Origin: Achromobacter deleyi
Lineage (GTDB): Bacteria > Pseudomonadota > Gammaproteobacteria > Burkholderiales > Burkholderiaceae_B
Reading direction: 5' to 3'
DNA length: 64,000 nucleotides
Assembly (NCBI RefSeq): GCF_016127315.1
Contig: NZ_CP065997.1
Coordinates: forward strand, 2,356,001-2,420,000
The position numbers were made by a program, and so were the translations under genes. The notes beneath the pieces were generated by a model. It saw only the letters and a list, made by a program, of their open reading frames with translations, made no database searches and was not told where the DNA came from. Shown here one piece after another: positions 7,984 to 16,861 of this stretch; within the stretch, counting starts at the first letter, position 1, and each line of letters opens with the position of its first letter.

Positions 7984-9124
7984 GGCCGGCAAGCGGTTTA
8001 CGAACGTGGCGCTTGCAAGCTTGCCGGCGCGCCGGCCGGCCGCGAGCGGCCTGCGCCGCTGGCTCGGCCGCGCCGCCGCCGCGCTGGGCGTGGCGGCCAT
8101 GCTGGCCGCGCCTGCCGCGCAAGCGGCTGAAGGCGCCGAACTGGTGCTGCTGGGCGTGGCCGGCGGCCCGACCTGGTACGGCAATGACGCGCCCCACGGC
8201 ATCTCGTCGGCGCTGGTGGTGGACGGCAAGGCCTACATCGTCGACCTGGGCTCGGGCGCCTACCGGCAACTGCGCCGCGCCGGCATCAAGCCGGGCGCCG
8301 AGCAGGCCGTGTTCCTCACGCACCTGCACACCGACCACATCATCGACCTGGCCAGCCTGCTGATGTACGACCCCAGCGCGCGCCGCCGCGCCAAGGCGTC
8401 GCTGCAGATCTACGGGCCGGGCCGCCGCGGCGCCTTGCCGCCGCTGGCGCCGGGCCTGGCGGGCGATCCGGTGATCCATGCCGAGAATCCGGGCGCGGGC
8501 ACCGTGGACCTGGTGGACTCGGTGGTCGCCGGCATGGCCGCCGACCTCAACATCCGCGTGCGCAGCGAAGGCGTGCCGGACGTGCGCGGTTTCTTCCAGG
8601 CGCATGACATCGTCGTGCCGGCCGGCGTGGTGAAGGATCCGAACGTCGATCCGGCGCCGCCGATGGAGCCGTTCGAGGTCTGGCGCGACGAGCGCGTGAC
8701 GGTCAGCGCGATCCTGGTGCCGCACGGGCTGGTGTATCCCAACTTCGCCTACCGTCTCGACACCGCGTCGGGCTCGGTGGTGTTCTCGGGCGACACCGCG
8801 CTCAGCCCCAACCTGGTCAAGCTGGCGCGCGGCGCCGACATCCTGGTGCACGAGGCGATCGATCCCGCCTGGGTCGACCATATCGTCGGCCCCAAGCCAT
8901 GGGACGCGCGCCAGCAGGCGCTGGCCCGGCAGCTGCTGGAGGCGCACACCACGCCGCAGCAGGCGGGCGAGGCGGCCACCCAGGCCGGCGTGCGCAAGCT
9001 GGTGCTGTCGCACCTGGTGCCCGGCGATGCGCCGGCCGACCATTGGCTGCACGCCCGCGAGACCTTCAAGGGGCCGGTGGTACTGGGCCAGGATTTGATG
9101 CGTATTCCCCTGAAGCAACCCTAG
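7976..9124 (+). CDS. Exported metallo-beta-lactamase-fold hydrolase
   Basis: 382-aa MBL-fold protein of the RNase Z/arylsulfatase-like type. The zinc motif HLHTDH lies at residues 116-121, with later ligands in PHG, SGDTA and LSHLVPGD. An N-terminal signal region (about residues 25-50, RRWLGRAAAALG... ending AAQA) predicts export to the periplasm; the residues before it are unusually long, so a later start is possible. The 8-base overlap with the permease gene shows one transcript. No reaction can be assigned: family members hydrolyse cyclic nucleotides, sulfate esters, lactones or thioesters. Its place between transporter and lyase suggests a role in handling the same substrate. Confidence 0.85.
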   Translation: MSEAGKRFTNVALASLPARRPAASGLRRWLGRAAAALGVAAMLAAPAAQAAEGAELVLLGVAGGPTWYGNDAPHGISSALVVDGKAYIVDLGSGAYRQLRRAGIKPGAEQAVFLTHLHTDHIIDLASLLMYDPSARRRAKASLQIYGPGRRGALPPLAPGLAGDPVIHAENPGAGTVDLVDSVVAGMAADLNIRVRSEGVPDVRGFFQAHDIVVPAGVVKDPNVDPAPPMEPFEVWRDERVTVSAILVPHGLVYPNFAYRLDTASGSVVFSGDTALSPNLVKLARGADILVHEAIDPAWVDHIVGPKPWDARQQALARQLLEAHTTPQQAGEAATQAGVRKLVLSHLVPGDAPADHWLHARETFKGPVVLGQDLMRIPLKQP

Positions 9125-9143
9125 GGCCTGTTCACACTAAAAG

Positions 9144-9160
9144 GAGCCTCGCACAGGCTC
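9144..9160 (+). other. Small intergenic hairpin
   Basis: GAGCCT-N5-AGGCTC forms a 6-bp stem in the 56-base gap before the lyase gene. No U-tract follows and the lyase has its own GGAGG ribosome site after it, so read-through is expected. Confidence 0.3.
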
Positions 9161-9180
9161 TAAGCGTCATCGGAGGCGGA

Positions 9181-10908
9181 ATGAAGTCTTTGCGTGTGGA
9201 AACCCATCGACGCGCGGCGTGCGCGTGGAGCCGGATGGCGCTGCTGGCGGCGTTGATGCTCGGCACGGCCGCGCAGGCGGCAGACGATTGCAGCGTAACG
9301 CTGGACGGTAAATCGTTGACCGCCGCGCAGGTGCTGGCGGTGGCGCGGCAGGATTGCGCCGTCGCCATCGCGCCGGCCGCGGCGCGGCGCGCGGCGCGCG
9401 CCTACGACCTGCTGCTGGCCTACGCGCGCCTGGACAAGCCGGTCTACGGCCTGAATCGGGGCGTGGGACTGAACAAGGACCAGACCATCTTCCAGGGCGG
9501 CGAGATCTCGCCCGAGGTGCGGCGCCTGTCCGAACAGTTCAACCGCAACCTGCTGCATTCGCACAGTGCCGCCTACGGCGCCGAGGCGCCGCGCGACGTG
9601 ACCCGCGCCGCCATGCTGATCCGCCTGAACACCGCGCTGTTCGGCGGCGCCGGCATGCAGCCGGCGGTGCTGGAGCAATACGCCGCGTTTCTCAACCGCG
9701 ACGTGACGCCGGTGATGCTGGGCGAAGGCTCGGTCGGCCAGGCCGACATCACCATCCTGCCGCAGATCGGCCTGGTGATGATGGGCGAGGGCGAAGCCTG
9801 GCACGGCGGCCGTCGCATGGGCGCCGAGCAGGCCCTGCGCGAGGCCGGACTGGCGGCGGTGCGTCCGTTCGGCAAGGACGCGCTCTCGATGGTCAGCTCG
9901 AACGCCTACGGCGCCGCGCTGGCGGTGCTGGCCGCGCACGATGCGCGCGCGTTGCTGGCGCAGGCCGACGCGGTGGCGGCGCTGTCGCTGGAAGGCCTGG
10001 ACGGCAACCTGGCGCCGCTGCTGGCGCCGGCGCAGGCGCAGCGGCCCTACGCCGGCCAGCGCCAGACCGCCGAGCGCATGCTGGGCCTGCTGCGCGGCAG
10101 CGCGCTGTGGAAGCGCGACCCGCAGCGGCCATTGCAGGACCCGCTGAGTTTTCGCACGGTGAGCCAGGTGCATGGCGCGGCGCGCGACCTGCTGGCGCTG
10201 CTGGACCGGCAGTTGCAGGTGCAGATCAACAGTTCCGACGATAACCCGACGGTGGTGCTGGATGCGGCGCCCGCGGCCGATGCGCCCGAGTACGAGACGC
10301 AGTATTACGTGACCTCGGGCCCGGTGCGTGGCGCGGTGATCCCCAGCGCGGGGTTCGATCCCAGCGCCTGGGTCCTGCCGTTGCAAGGTACCGCGGTGGC
10401 GCTGTCGCAGGTGGCGCAATTGTCGGCGCAGCGCACCTTGCGCCTGACGGATCCGGCGTTCACGCGGCTGCCGCGTTTTCTCAGTCCGGGCAATGGCGCC
10501 ATCGGCTATGGCCCGATCCAGAAGACGGTGTCGTCGCTGGCGGCGGACGTGCGCGCCCTGTCGGGGCCGGTCGTGACCGACGTGCAGCCCCAGGCCGGCA
10601 ACATCGAGGACGTCGGCACCAACGCGCCGCTGACCGGGCTGCGCGTGACCGGCCAGGTCGCGTCCCTGACCCGGCTGCTGGCGGTGGAACTGATGCACGG
10701 CGCCCAGGCGGTCGACCTGCGCTATCCGCAGGGGCCGGCGGCGGCCCTGGGCCAGGGCACCGCCAGCCTGTGGCGGGACTTCCGCGCGCAGGTGCCTGCC
10801 ATGGTCGAGGACCGGCGCAACGACGCCGACGTCATCACCGCCACCGCCTTCCTGCGCCAGGCCCGGGCGCAACCGCCGGCCTGGGGCCGGGCCGACGCGG
10901 AGCGCTGA
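9181..10908 (+). CDS. Exported aromatic-ammonia-lyase-fold protein without MIO; probable ergothionase-type lyase
   Basis: 575-aa protein homologous to histidine/phenylalanine ammonia-lyases. Alignable landmarks: YGLNRGVG (Y89, cf. YGVNTGFG), GEGSVG (181-186), INSSDDNP (349-356, cf. INAVSDNP), and NIEDVGT (E476, cf. the HAL QEDHVSM glutamate). The MIO-forming Ala-Ser-Gly after GSVG is replaced by Gln-Ala-Asp (187-189), and the HAL active-site Tyr in QDPYS is Leu (QDPLS). It cannot make the MIO electrophile, so ammonia elimination from histidine is unlikely. Ergothionase, which expels trimethylamine from ergothioneine without MIO-type activation, fits both features and context. A signal peptide (about 1-33, AQA/AD) implies periplasmic action. 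GGAGG precedes the ATG by about 5 bases. Confidence 0.8.
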   Translation: MKSLRVETHRRAACAWSRMALLAALMLGTAAQAADDCSVTLDGKSLTAAQVLAVARQDCAVAIAPAAARRAARAYDLLLAYARLDKPVYGLNRGVGLNKDQTIFQGGEISPEVRRLSEQFNRNLLHSHSAAYGAEAPRDVTRAAMLIRLNTALFGGAGMQPAVLEQYAAFLNRDVTPVMLGEGSVGQADITILPQIGLVMMGEGEAWHGGRRMGAEQALREAGLAAVRPFGKDALSMVSSNAYGAALAVLAAHDARALLAQADAVAALSLEGLDGNLAPLLAPAQAQRPYAGQRQTAERMLGLLRGSALWKRDPQRPLQDPLSFRTVSQVHGAARDLLALLDRQLQVQINSSDDNPTVVLDAAPAADAPEYETQYYVTSGPVRGAVIPSAGFDPSAWVLPLQGTAVALSQVAQLSAQRTLRLTDPAFTRLPRFLSPGNGAIGYGPIQKTVSSLAADVRALSGPVVTDVQPQAGNIEDVGTNAPLTGLRVTGQVASLTRLLAVELMHGAQAVDLRYPQGPAAALGQGTASLWRDFRAQVPAMVEDRRNDADVITATAFLRQARAQPPAWGRADAER

Positions 10909-11140
10909 ACGGCAGGGCGGGAAAGCCCGCCCGCGCCCGTCCGCAAACCCCTGCCGGTGATACGGTTTTTTCCTGGAACGGACCGTTGCGTCGCCAGTGC
11001 CCGCGCCGCGGCCACAAGGCGCTTGCCGACGGGCGATTTGCGCTACATTTGCCCGACGCGCCGCGGGGCGTCGGCCAGTGGCCGCGCCCGCCACGATCGC
11101 CACCCCTCATCGCCACCCGGATCTCCAGGAGCTCCCCCGC

Positions 11141-11839
11141 ATGTCTTCCCTCGACTCGTTCGCCATCACCCGGAAATGGCCCGCCCGGCATCCCGACCGC
11201 ATCCAGCTCTATTCGCTGCCCACGCCCAATGGCGTCAAGGTGTCGATCCTGCTGGAAGAGCTGGGCCTGCCCTATGAGCCGCACCGGGTCAGTTTCGATT
11301 CGCAAGACCAGTTCTCGCCGGAATTCCTGTCGCTCAGCCCGAACAACAAGATCCCGGCCATCCTCGATCCCAACGGTCCGGACGGCAAGCCGCTGGCGCT
11401 GTTCGAGTCCGGCGCCATCCTGGTCTACCTGGCCAGCAAGACCGGCCAGTTCATCCCCGCCGACACCGCCGGGCGCTACGAGACCCTGCAATGGGTGATG
11501 TTCCAGATGGGCGGCATCGGCCCGATGTTCGGCCAGCTGGGCTTTTTCCATAAGTTCGCCGGCAAGGACTACGAGGACAAGCGTCCGCGCGACCGCTACG
11601 TGGCCGAATCCAAGCGCCTGCTGGGCGTGCTGGACAAGCGCCTGGAAGGCCGCGACTGGGTCATGGGCGACCAATACACCATCGCCGACATCGCCATCCT
11701 GCCGTGGGTGCGCAACCTGGTTGGTTTCTACGGCGCGGGCGAGCTGGTCGAGTTCTCGCAGTTCAAGAACGTCGCGCGGGTGCTGGAGGCCTTCGTGGCG
11801 CGTCCGGCGGTGGCCAAGGGTCTGACAATTCCGGCCTGA
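11141..11839 (+). CDS. Glutathione S-transferase family protein (YghU/YfcG, Nu-class-like)
   Basis: 232-aa cytosolic GST with an N-terminal thioredoxin-like domain (about 20-105: SLPTPNGVKVSILLEELGLPY, then NNKIPAIL and ESGAILVYLA) and an all-helical C-terminal domain. TPNG(x)K is the active-site motif of the Nu-class YfcG/YghU disulfide reductases, which lack a catalytic Cys or Tyr. The start has AGGAG about 9 bases upstream; upstream in-frame sequence has no recognisable domain. It lies 232 bases after the lyase, so it may be separately expressed. A role in thiol chemistry of the same pathway is possible but not shown. Confidence 0.9.
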   Translation: MSSLDSFAITRKWPARHPDRIQLYSLPTPNGVKVSILLEELGLPYEPHRVSFDSQDQFSPEFLSLSPNNKIPAILDPNGPDGKPLALFESGAILVYLASKTGQFIPADTAGRYETLQWVMFQMGGIGPMFGQLGFFHKFAGKDYEDKRPRDRYVAESKRLLGVLDKRLEGRDWVMGDQYTIADIAILPWVRNLVGFYGAGELVEFSQFKNVARVLEAFVARPAVAKGLTIPA

Positions 11840-11983
11840 CGGGCGGTTTGCACCGGGGTCGGCCGGGGCCTGACGCCCCGCCGGTCCCGGGGAAATGGGT
11901 CCAACATCGGACTGTTCTCGTGTTAACGAGTCTCCAAGATTCGGCCTGCTTGCGCCGCGTCAAACAACCCCGATACTTTCATG

Positions 11984-12013
11984 CTTTTCGGTAATATGTT
12001 TATTACTGAAAAG
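11984..12013. promoter_or_regulatory. 12-bp inverted repeat upstream of the cytochrome pair
   Basis: CTTTTCGGTAAT and ATTACTGAAAAG are inverted copies with one mismatch and a 6-base spacer, in a local AT-rich patch 80 bases before the triheme cytochrome start. Symmetry and position suit an operator. There is no U-tract, so it is not a usual terminator for the GST gene. Confidence 0.5.
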
Positions 12014-12092
12014 CGTAAGCTGCCTCCATAAGCTGGACGACGCAGTACGAACACCCGACGTGCGCGCTGCCCGGCACGCAACGGAGGGTCAA

Positions 12093-13445
12093 ATGAAGCA
12101 TTTCGGGATCAAGGCGGTGGCGCTGGTGGCGCTGCTGGGGATAGGCGGCGGGATTGGCGGCGCCCACCTGTTGACCGCCATCCGCAAGACGGACAGCACC
12201 ACCACCGTGGATCCGCAGGACCGCCGGCTGGCCGAAGCCGGCGCCTATATCGCGCGCACCGCCGACTGTGTCGCCTGTCATAGCGTGCCGGGCGACAAGC
12301 CCTTCGCGGGCGGCCTGGCGATGCAGACGCCGGTCGGCACGATCTACTCGTCCAACATCACGCCCGACAAGACCGCGGGCATCGGCGCCTACAGCTACGC
12401 CGACTTCAAGAACGCGGTGCAGTACGGCATCCGCAAGGACGGCGCCGCGCTCTATCCGGCCATGCCGTATCCGTCGTACGCCATCATGCCCGACCGCGAC
12501 ATCCAGGCGCTCTACGCCTACTTCATGGCCGACGTCGCGCCGGTCGACAAGCCCAGCGCCGATTCGACCATTCCCTGGCCCCTGAACATGCGCTGGCCCA
12601 TGGCCTGGTGGCAGCTGCTGTTCGCCGGCAAGCGCGACTTCGCCGCGCCCGCCGGCGCCAACGAGAAGGTGACGCGCGGCGCCTACCTGGTGGAAGGCCC
12701 CGGGCATTGCGGCGCCTGCCATACGCCGCGCGGCCTGGCCTACCAGGAAAAGGCGCTGTCGATGGCCGATGGCGACGCGTTCCTGTCTGGCGCCGTGATC
12801 GACGGCTGGCGCGCCAAGAGCCTGCGCGGCGAGGCCCGCGGCCTGGCTTCCTGGAGCGCGGCCGACATCGCCCTGTTCCTCAAGACCGGCCGCACCGACC
12901 GGGTCGCGGTGTTCGGCGCCATGGCCGACGTGGTCGAGCACAGCACGCGCTATTTCACCGATGACGACCTGGCCAGCATCGCCGCGTATCTGAAGCAGCT
13001 GCCGCCCGTGAAGGGCAAGGTGCCGGTGTTCCCGGCCAAGGCGGACGCCACCACCGCGTCGCTGCTGGCCGGCCGCTACGACTCGCGCGGCGCGGTGATC
13101 TACATGGAGCATTGCGTCATCTGCCACCGGGCAGACGGCCAGGGCATGCCGCGCATCTTCCCGGCGCTGGCGGGCAACTCCGCGATCTTCGCGCAGAACC
13201 CGCAGTCGATCATCCAGATCACCCTGGAAGGCGGCAAGATGCCCGCCAACGACCATGACACCATGGCCTTCGCGATGCCGCGCTTCAACCACCTGAGCGA
13301 CCAGGACATCACCGACGTCATCAACTTCATCCGCACGGCCTGGACCAACCAGGCGCCGCCGATCGCCAGCGACGAGGTCGCGCACATCCGCGACTTCCTG
13401 GCCAGCAAGAAGCCGAACATCGTGTCGGGAGGCAAGCATGAATAA
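12093..13445 (+). CDS. Membrane-anchored triheme cytochrome c
   Basis: 450-aa c-type cytochrome with one N-terminal membrane anchor (about residues 7-29) and three haem-binding motifs: CVACH (59-63), CGACH (206-210), CVICH (341-345). The layout matches the cytochrome subunit of periplasmic alcohol/gluconate dehydrogenases, which passes electrons to ubiquinone. No dehydrogenase flavo- or quinoprotein subunit is beside it. Instead it overlaps by 8 bases the TsdA-like gene, so it probably accepts electrons from that enzyme. GGAGGG precedes the ATG; the longer in-frame extension runs through the inverted repeat and is rejected. Confidence 0.92.
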   Translation: MKHFGIKAVALVALLGIGGGIGGAHLLTAIRKTDSTTTVDPQDRRLAEAGAYIARTADCVACHSVPGDKPFAGGLAMQTPVGTIYSSNITPDKTAGIGAYSYADFKNAVQYGIRKDGAALYPAMPYPSYAIMPDRDIQALYAYFMADVAPVDKPSADSTIPWPLNMRWPMAWWQLLFAGKRDFAAPAGANEKVTRGAYLVEGPGHCGACHTPRGLAYQEKALSMADGDAFLSGAVIDGWRAKSLRGEARGLASWSAADIALFLKTGRTDRVAVFGAMADVVEHSTRYFTDDDLASIAAYLKQLPPVKGKVPVFPAKADATTASLLAGRYDSRGAVIYMEHCVICHRADGQGMPRIFPALAGNSAIFAQNPQSIIQITLEGGKMPANDHDTMAFAMPRFNHLSDQDITDVINFIRTAWTNQAPPIASDEVAHIRDFLASKKPNIVSGGKHE

Positions 13446-14340
13446 CCTGTACAAGATCGCCGCCACGGTGGCGCTGGCGGCCGCGGCCGGCGGCGGCATG
13501 ACCGCGCTGGCGGCCCCGCCGGCGCCGGCCGAGACCAAGACCTTCGCCGTGCTCGACAAGGACGGCAAGCGGTTGGCCGACTACACCATTCCGTCCGACA
13601 CCCTGATCGACAAGGAACCCAACGCCGAACAGATCCGCCACGGCCAGCGCCTGCTCAACGAAACCCGCCGGCTGCTACCGAACAACACCGGCGCCAGCCT
13701 CAACTGCAGCAGCTGCCACGTGCAGCAGGGCAAGAAGCCGCTGGGCGCGCCGTACATCAATTCGGTCAATTCGTTCCCGCAGTTCAACCCGCGCGCGGGC
13801 CGCGAAGTGACGCTGGCGGATCGCATCAACGGCTGTTTCCAACGCTCCATGAACGGCAAGCCGCTGGACAAGGAATCGCCGGAAATGCTGGCGATGCTGG
13901 CCTACATGAAGTGGCTGGCGCAGGACGTGCCGCATGGCGCCCAGGTGCAGATCAAGAACGCCTGGCCCATCGATACCAAGCTGGTTCCCGATTCGGCGCG
14001 CGGCAAGACCCTGTACGGGGCGCAGTGCGCGGCCTGCCACGGCGCCAACGGCGAGGGCAAGCGCGACGGCGCCGGCAACATCGTGTTCCCGCCGCTGTGG
14101 GGCGACGAATCGTTCAACATCGGCGCGGGCCTGGCGCGCACCTACAAGGCGGCGGCGTTCATTCGCAACAGCATGCCGATGGGGGTGAACACCCATGGCA
14201 ACTGGGGCGAGGGCGCGGTGCTGTCCGACCAGGACGCGGTGGACGTGGCCGAGTACTTCACCCACATGCCGCGGCCGGACTTCCCGCCCAAGGACAAGGA
14301 CTGGCCGGACGGCAAGAAGCCCAAGGACGCGCGCTACTGA
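13438..14340 (+). CDS. tsdA: Diheme cytochrome c, thiosulfate dehydrogenase (TsdA)-like
   Basis: 300-aa periplasmic protein with a signal peptide (about 1-26) and two haem motifs, CSSCH (90-94) and CAACH (197-201). Between them ADRINGCFQRSMNG contains Cys133, at the position of the unusual cysteine ligand to the active-site haem in TsdA enzymes, which oxidise two thiosulfate to tetrathionate or the reverse. Length is near TsdA family size. It overlaps the triheme cytochrome gene, a plausible electron partner. The pair is next to a pathway expected to release sulfide; a functional link is speculative. It could also be a related diheme cytochrome of unknown substrate. Confidence 0.75.
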   Translation: MNNLYKIAATVALAAAAGGGMTALAAPPAPAETKTFAVLDKDGKRLADYTIPSDTLIDKEPNAEQIRHGQRLLNETRRLLPNNTGASLNCSSCHVQQGKKPLGAPYINSVNSFPQFNPRAGREVTLADRINGCFQRSMNGKPLDKESPEMLAMLAYMKWLAQDVPHGAQVQIKNAWPIDTKLVPDSARGKTLYGAQCAACHGANGEGKRDGAGNIVFPPLWGDESFNIGAGLARTYKAAAFIRNSMPMGVNTHGNWGEGAVLSDQDAVDVAEYFTHMPRPDFPPKDKDWPDGKKPKDARY

Positions 14341-14412
14341 CGCGTGGCGGGGCGGGCCGCCGGCTTGCCCCGCGTCCTACAATCGGCGGGTCATCCTTTG
14401 TCCGGGCCCGCC

Positions 14413-15339
14413 ATGGAACTGCGCCAGCTTCGTTATTTCGTTCGCGTCGTCGAAGCCGGCAGCATCGGCCGCGCGGCCATGTCGCTCGGCATGGTGACGT
14501 CCGCGCTCAGCCAGCAGATCAGCCGGCTCGAAGGCGAACTGGCCACGCGGCTGCTGCAACGCAGCGCCAGCGGCGTGGTGCCGACCGACGCCGGCCTGGC
14601 GTTCTTCCGCCAGGCCCAGCTCGCGCTGCGCCATGCCGACGACGCCGTCCACGCCGCGCAGCAGGCGCGCCTGGCCGGCCATGTCAGCGTCGGCCTGTCG
14701 TCCACCACCGCGTCCATCCTGGGGGCGCCGTTCGTGCAGGCCATGAACCAGCGCTATCCCGACATCCGCCTGCATCTGGTCGAGGCGCTGTCGGGCCACC
14801 TGGCCGACATGCTCAACGGCCGCCAGCTCGACCTGGCCGTCGTATTTCACGCCGAAGCGGCGCGCCGCTGGAGCGTGATGCCGCTGCTGGACGAGCCGTT
14901 GTTCCTGTGCGCCGGGCGCGGCATGCCCGGCCTGCCCGCCGGCCCGACCACCCGCCTGGAAGCGATCGCCGGCCTGCCGCTGGTGCTGCCCAGCGGCCGC
15001 CACGGGCTGCGCGCCCTGGTCAGCCAGGCGTTCCAGCAGCGCGGGCTGACGCCGCGCGTGGTGGCCGAGGTCGATGGCCTGGCGCTGCTGATGGACGTGG
15101 TGCAGCTGGGCTATGCCGCCACCATTCAGCCCAGTTCCGCCACCGCGCGCATCGCGCCGGGGCCGCTCGCCATGGCGCGGATCGACGACGCCGACCTGTT
15201 CCGGCCCAACCTGCTGGCCAGCCTGTCGGACGACGAGCTGTCGCCCGCCGCGCTGGCCGCGCGCCTGGTGCTGGCCGACGTGTCGCGCGGCCTGGCGCGC
15301 GACGGCAAGTGGGCGGTGACGACGTTGCACGCGGCCTGA
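14413..15339 (+). CDS. tcuR: LysR-family regulator, probable TcuR
   Basis: 308-aa LysR protein with an N-terminal wHTH (about 1-60, GSIGRAAMSLGMVTSALSQQISRLE) and a co-inducer domain. It sits 106 bases upstream of tcuA in the same direction, as tcuR does with the tricarballylate genes in other bacteria. The symbol rests on context, since LysR proteins are alike. A TACAAT -10-like hexamer lies at 14378-14383, 30 bases before the start. Confidence 0.82.
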   Translation: MELRQLRYFVRVVEAGSIGRAAMSLGMVTSALSQQISRLEGELATRLLQRSASGVVPTDAGLAFFRQAQLALRHADDAVHAAQQARLAGHVSVGLSSTTASILGAPFVQAMNQRYPDIRLHLVEALSGHLADMLNGRQLDLAVVFHAEAARRWSVMPLLDEPLFLCAGRGMPGLPAGPTTRLEAIAGLPLVLPSGRHGLRALVSQAFQQRGLTPRVVAEVDGLALLMDVVQLGYAATIQPSSATARIAPGPLAMARIDDADLFRPNLLASLSDDELSPAALAARLVLADVSRGLARDGKWAVTTLHAA

Positions 15340-15379
15340 GCGGATGCCGCACCCTTCACGAATCATGAAGACCCGTTGA

Positions 15380-15400
15380 CGCCGCGCTGATATCGCGGCG
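15380..15400. promoter_or_regulatory. Inverted repeat upstream of tcuA, candidate TcuR site
   Basis: CGCCGCG-N7-CGCGGCG is a perfect 7-bp inverted repeat, 46 bases before the tcuA start, in the only gap between regulator and target. GC-rich repeats arise easily by chance here, so support is moderate. Confidence 0.35.
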
Positions 15401-15445
15401 CGCGGCGCCGGCCTACAGTCCGTTCCTTGATCCGGGAACGAACAC

Positions 15446-16861
15446 ATGGTCGACGTATTGGTGGTGGGCGGGGGCAACGCGGCGCTATGCGCGGCCCTGA
15501 TGGCGCGCGAGGCGGGCGCCAGCGTGTTGCTGCTGGAGGCAGCGCCGCGCGAATGGCGCGGCGGCAATTCGCAGCACACGCGCAACCTGCGTTGCATGCA
15601 CGACGCGCCGCAGGACGTGCTGGTGGACGCCTATCCGGAAGAGGAATACTGGCAGGACCTGCTCAAGGTCACCGGCGGCCAGACCGACGAAAAGCTGGCG
15701 CGGCTGGTGATCCGCGAGTCCGCCACCTGTCGCGACTGGATGCGGCGCCACGGCGTCAATTTCCAGCCGCCGCTGTCGGGCGCGCTGCACGTGGCCCGCA
15801 CCAATGCCTTCTTCATGGGCGGCGGCAAGGCGCTGGTGAACGCCTATTACCGCAGCGCCGAGGCCCTGGGCGTGCGCATCCGCTACGACGCGCCGGTGGA
15901 CGCGCTGGAACTGGAGAACGGCCGCTTCAAGGCCGCCCGCATCGGCGCCGAGCGCATCGAGGCGCGCGCCTGTGTGCTGGCGGCCGGCGGTTTCGAGTCC
16001 AACCGCGACTGGCTGCGTGAGGCGTGGGGCCAGAACGAGCGCGGCGAATGGCCGGCCGACAACTTCCTCATCCGCGGCACCCGCTACAACCAGGGCGTGC
16101 TGCTCAAGTTCATGCTGGACGCGGGCGCCGACCGCATCGGCGATCCGTCGCAGTCGCACTGCGTGGCGATCGACGCGCGCGCGCCGCTGTACGACGGCGG
16201 CATCTGCACCCGCATCGACTGCGTCTCGCTGGGCGTGGTGGTCAACCGCGACGCGCAACGCTTCTACGACGAGGGCGAGGACTTCTGGCCCAAGCGCTAC
16301 GCCATCTGGGGCCGCCTGACCGCCATGCAGCCGGGGCAGATCGCCTATTCCATCATCGACGCCAAGGCCGTCGGCCGCTTCATGCCACCGGTGTTTCCGG
16401 GCGTCACCGCCGATTCCGTGCCGGAACTGGGGCGGCGGCTGGGGCTGGACCCAGTGGCGTTCGAGCGCACCCTCCGCGAATACAACCAGGCCTGTAGAAC
16501 CGGCACCTTCGACCACACGACGCTGGACGACTGCCGCACCGAGGGCCTGGCGCCCGCCAAGACGCACTGGGCCCGGCCCATCGACACCGCGCCGTTCTAC
16601 GGCTACGCGCTGCGGCCCGGCATCACGTTCACCTATCTGGGCCTGAAGGTGGATGAGACCGCCGCGGTCCGTTTCAACGGCGTGCCCAGCGACAACCTGT
16701 TCGTGGCGGGCGAGATGATGGCAGGCAACGTGCTGGGCAAGGGCTACACGGCGGGGGTGGGCATGTCCATCGGCACCGCCTTCGGCCGCATCGCCGGCAC
16801 CCGCGCCGCGGCCGCCGCGCGCCAATCGCATCAAGCAGGAGCACAGCATGCGGCAGCTTGA
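15446..16861 (+). CDS. tcuA: FAD-dependent tricarballylate dehydrogenase
   Basis: 471-aa flavoprotein of the fumarate reductase/succinate dehydrogenase flavoprotein family. It oxidises tricarballylate, a citrate analogue that inhibits aconitase, to cis-aconitate. The FAD dinucleotide fold is at the N-terminus ([15 protein letters not shown], 4-18), the substrate-domain arginine segments follow, and [16 protein letters not shown] closes the FAD site near 433. Length fits TcuA. It overlaps tcuB by 14 bases, so the two are co-translated. GGGAACG precedes the start. Confidence 0.92.
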   Translation: MVDVLVVGGGNAALCAALMAREAGASVLLLEAAPREWRGGNSQHTRNLRCMHDAPQDVLVDAYPEEEYWQDLLKVTGGQTDEKLARLVIRESATCRDWMRRHGVNFQPPLSGALHVARTNAFFMGGGKALVNAYYRSAEALGVRIRYDAPVDALELENGRFKAARIGAERIEARACVLAAGGFESNRDWLREAWGQNERGEWPADNFLIRGTRYNQGVLLKFMLDAGADRIGDPSQSHCVAIDARAPLYDGGICTRIDCVSLGVVVNRDAQRFYDEGEDFWPKRYAIWGRLTAMQPGQIAYSIIDAKAVGRFMPPVFPGVTADSVPELGRRLGLDPVAFERTLREYNQACRTGTFDHTTLDDCRTEGLAPAKTHWARPIDTAPFYGYALRPGITFTYLGLKVDETAAVRFNGVPSDNLFVAGEMMAGNVLGKGYTAGVGMSIGTAFGRIAGTRAAAAARQSHQAGAQHAAA

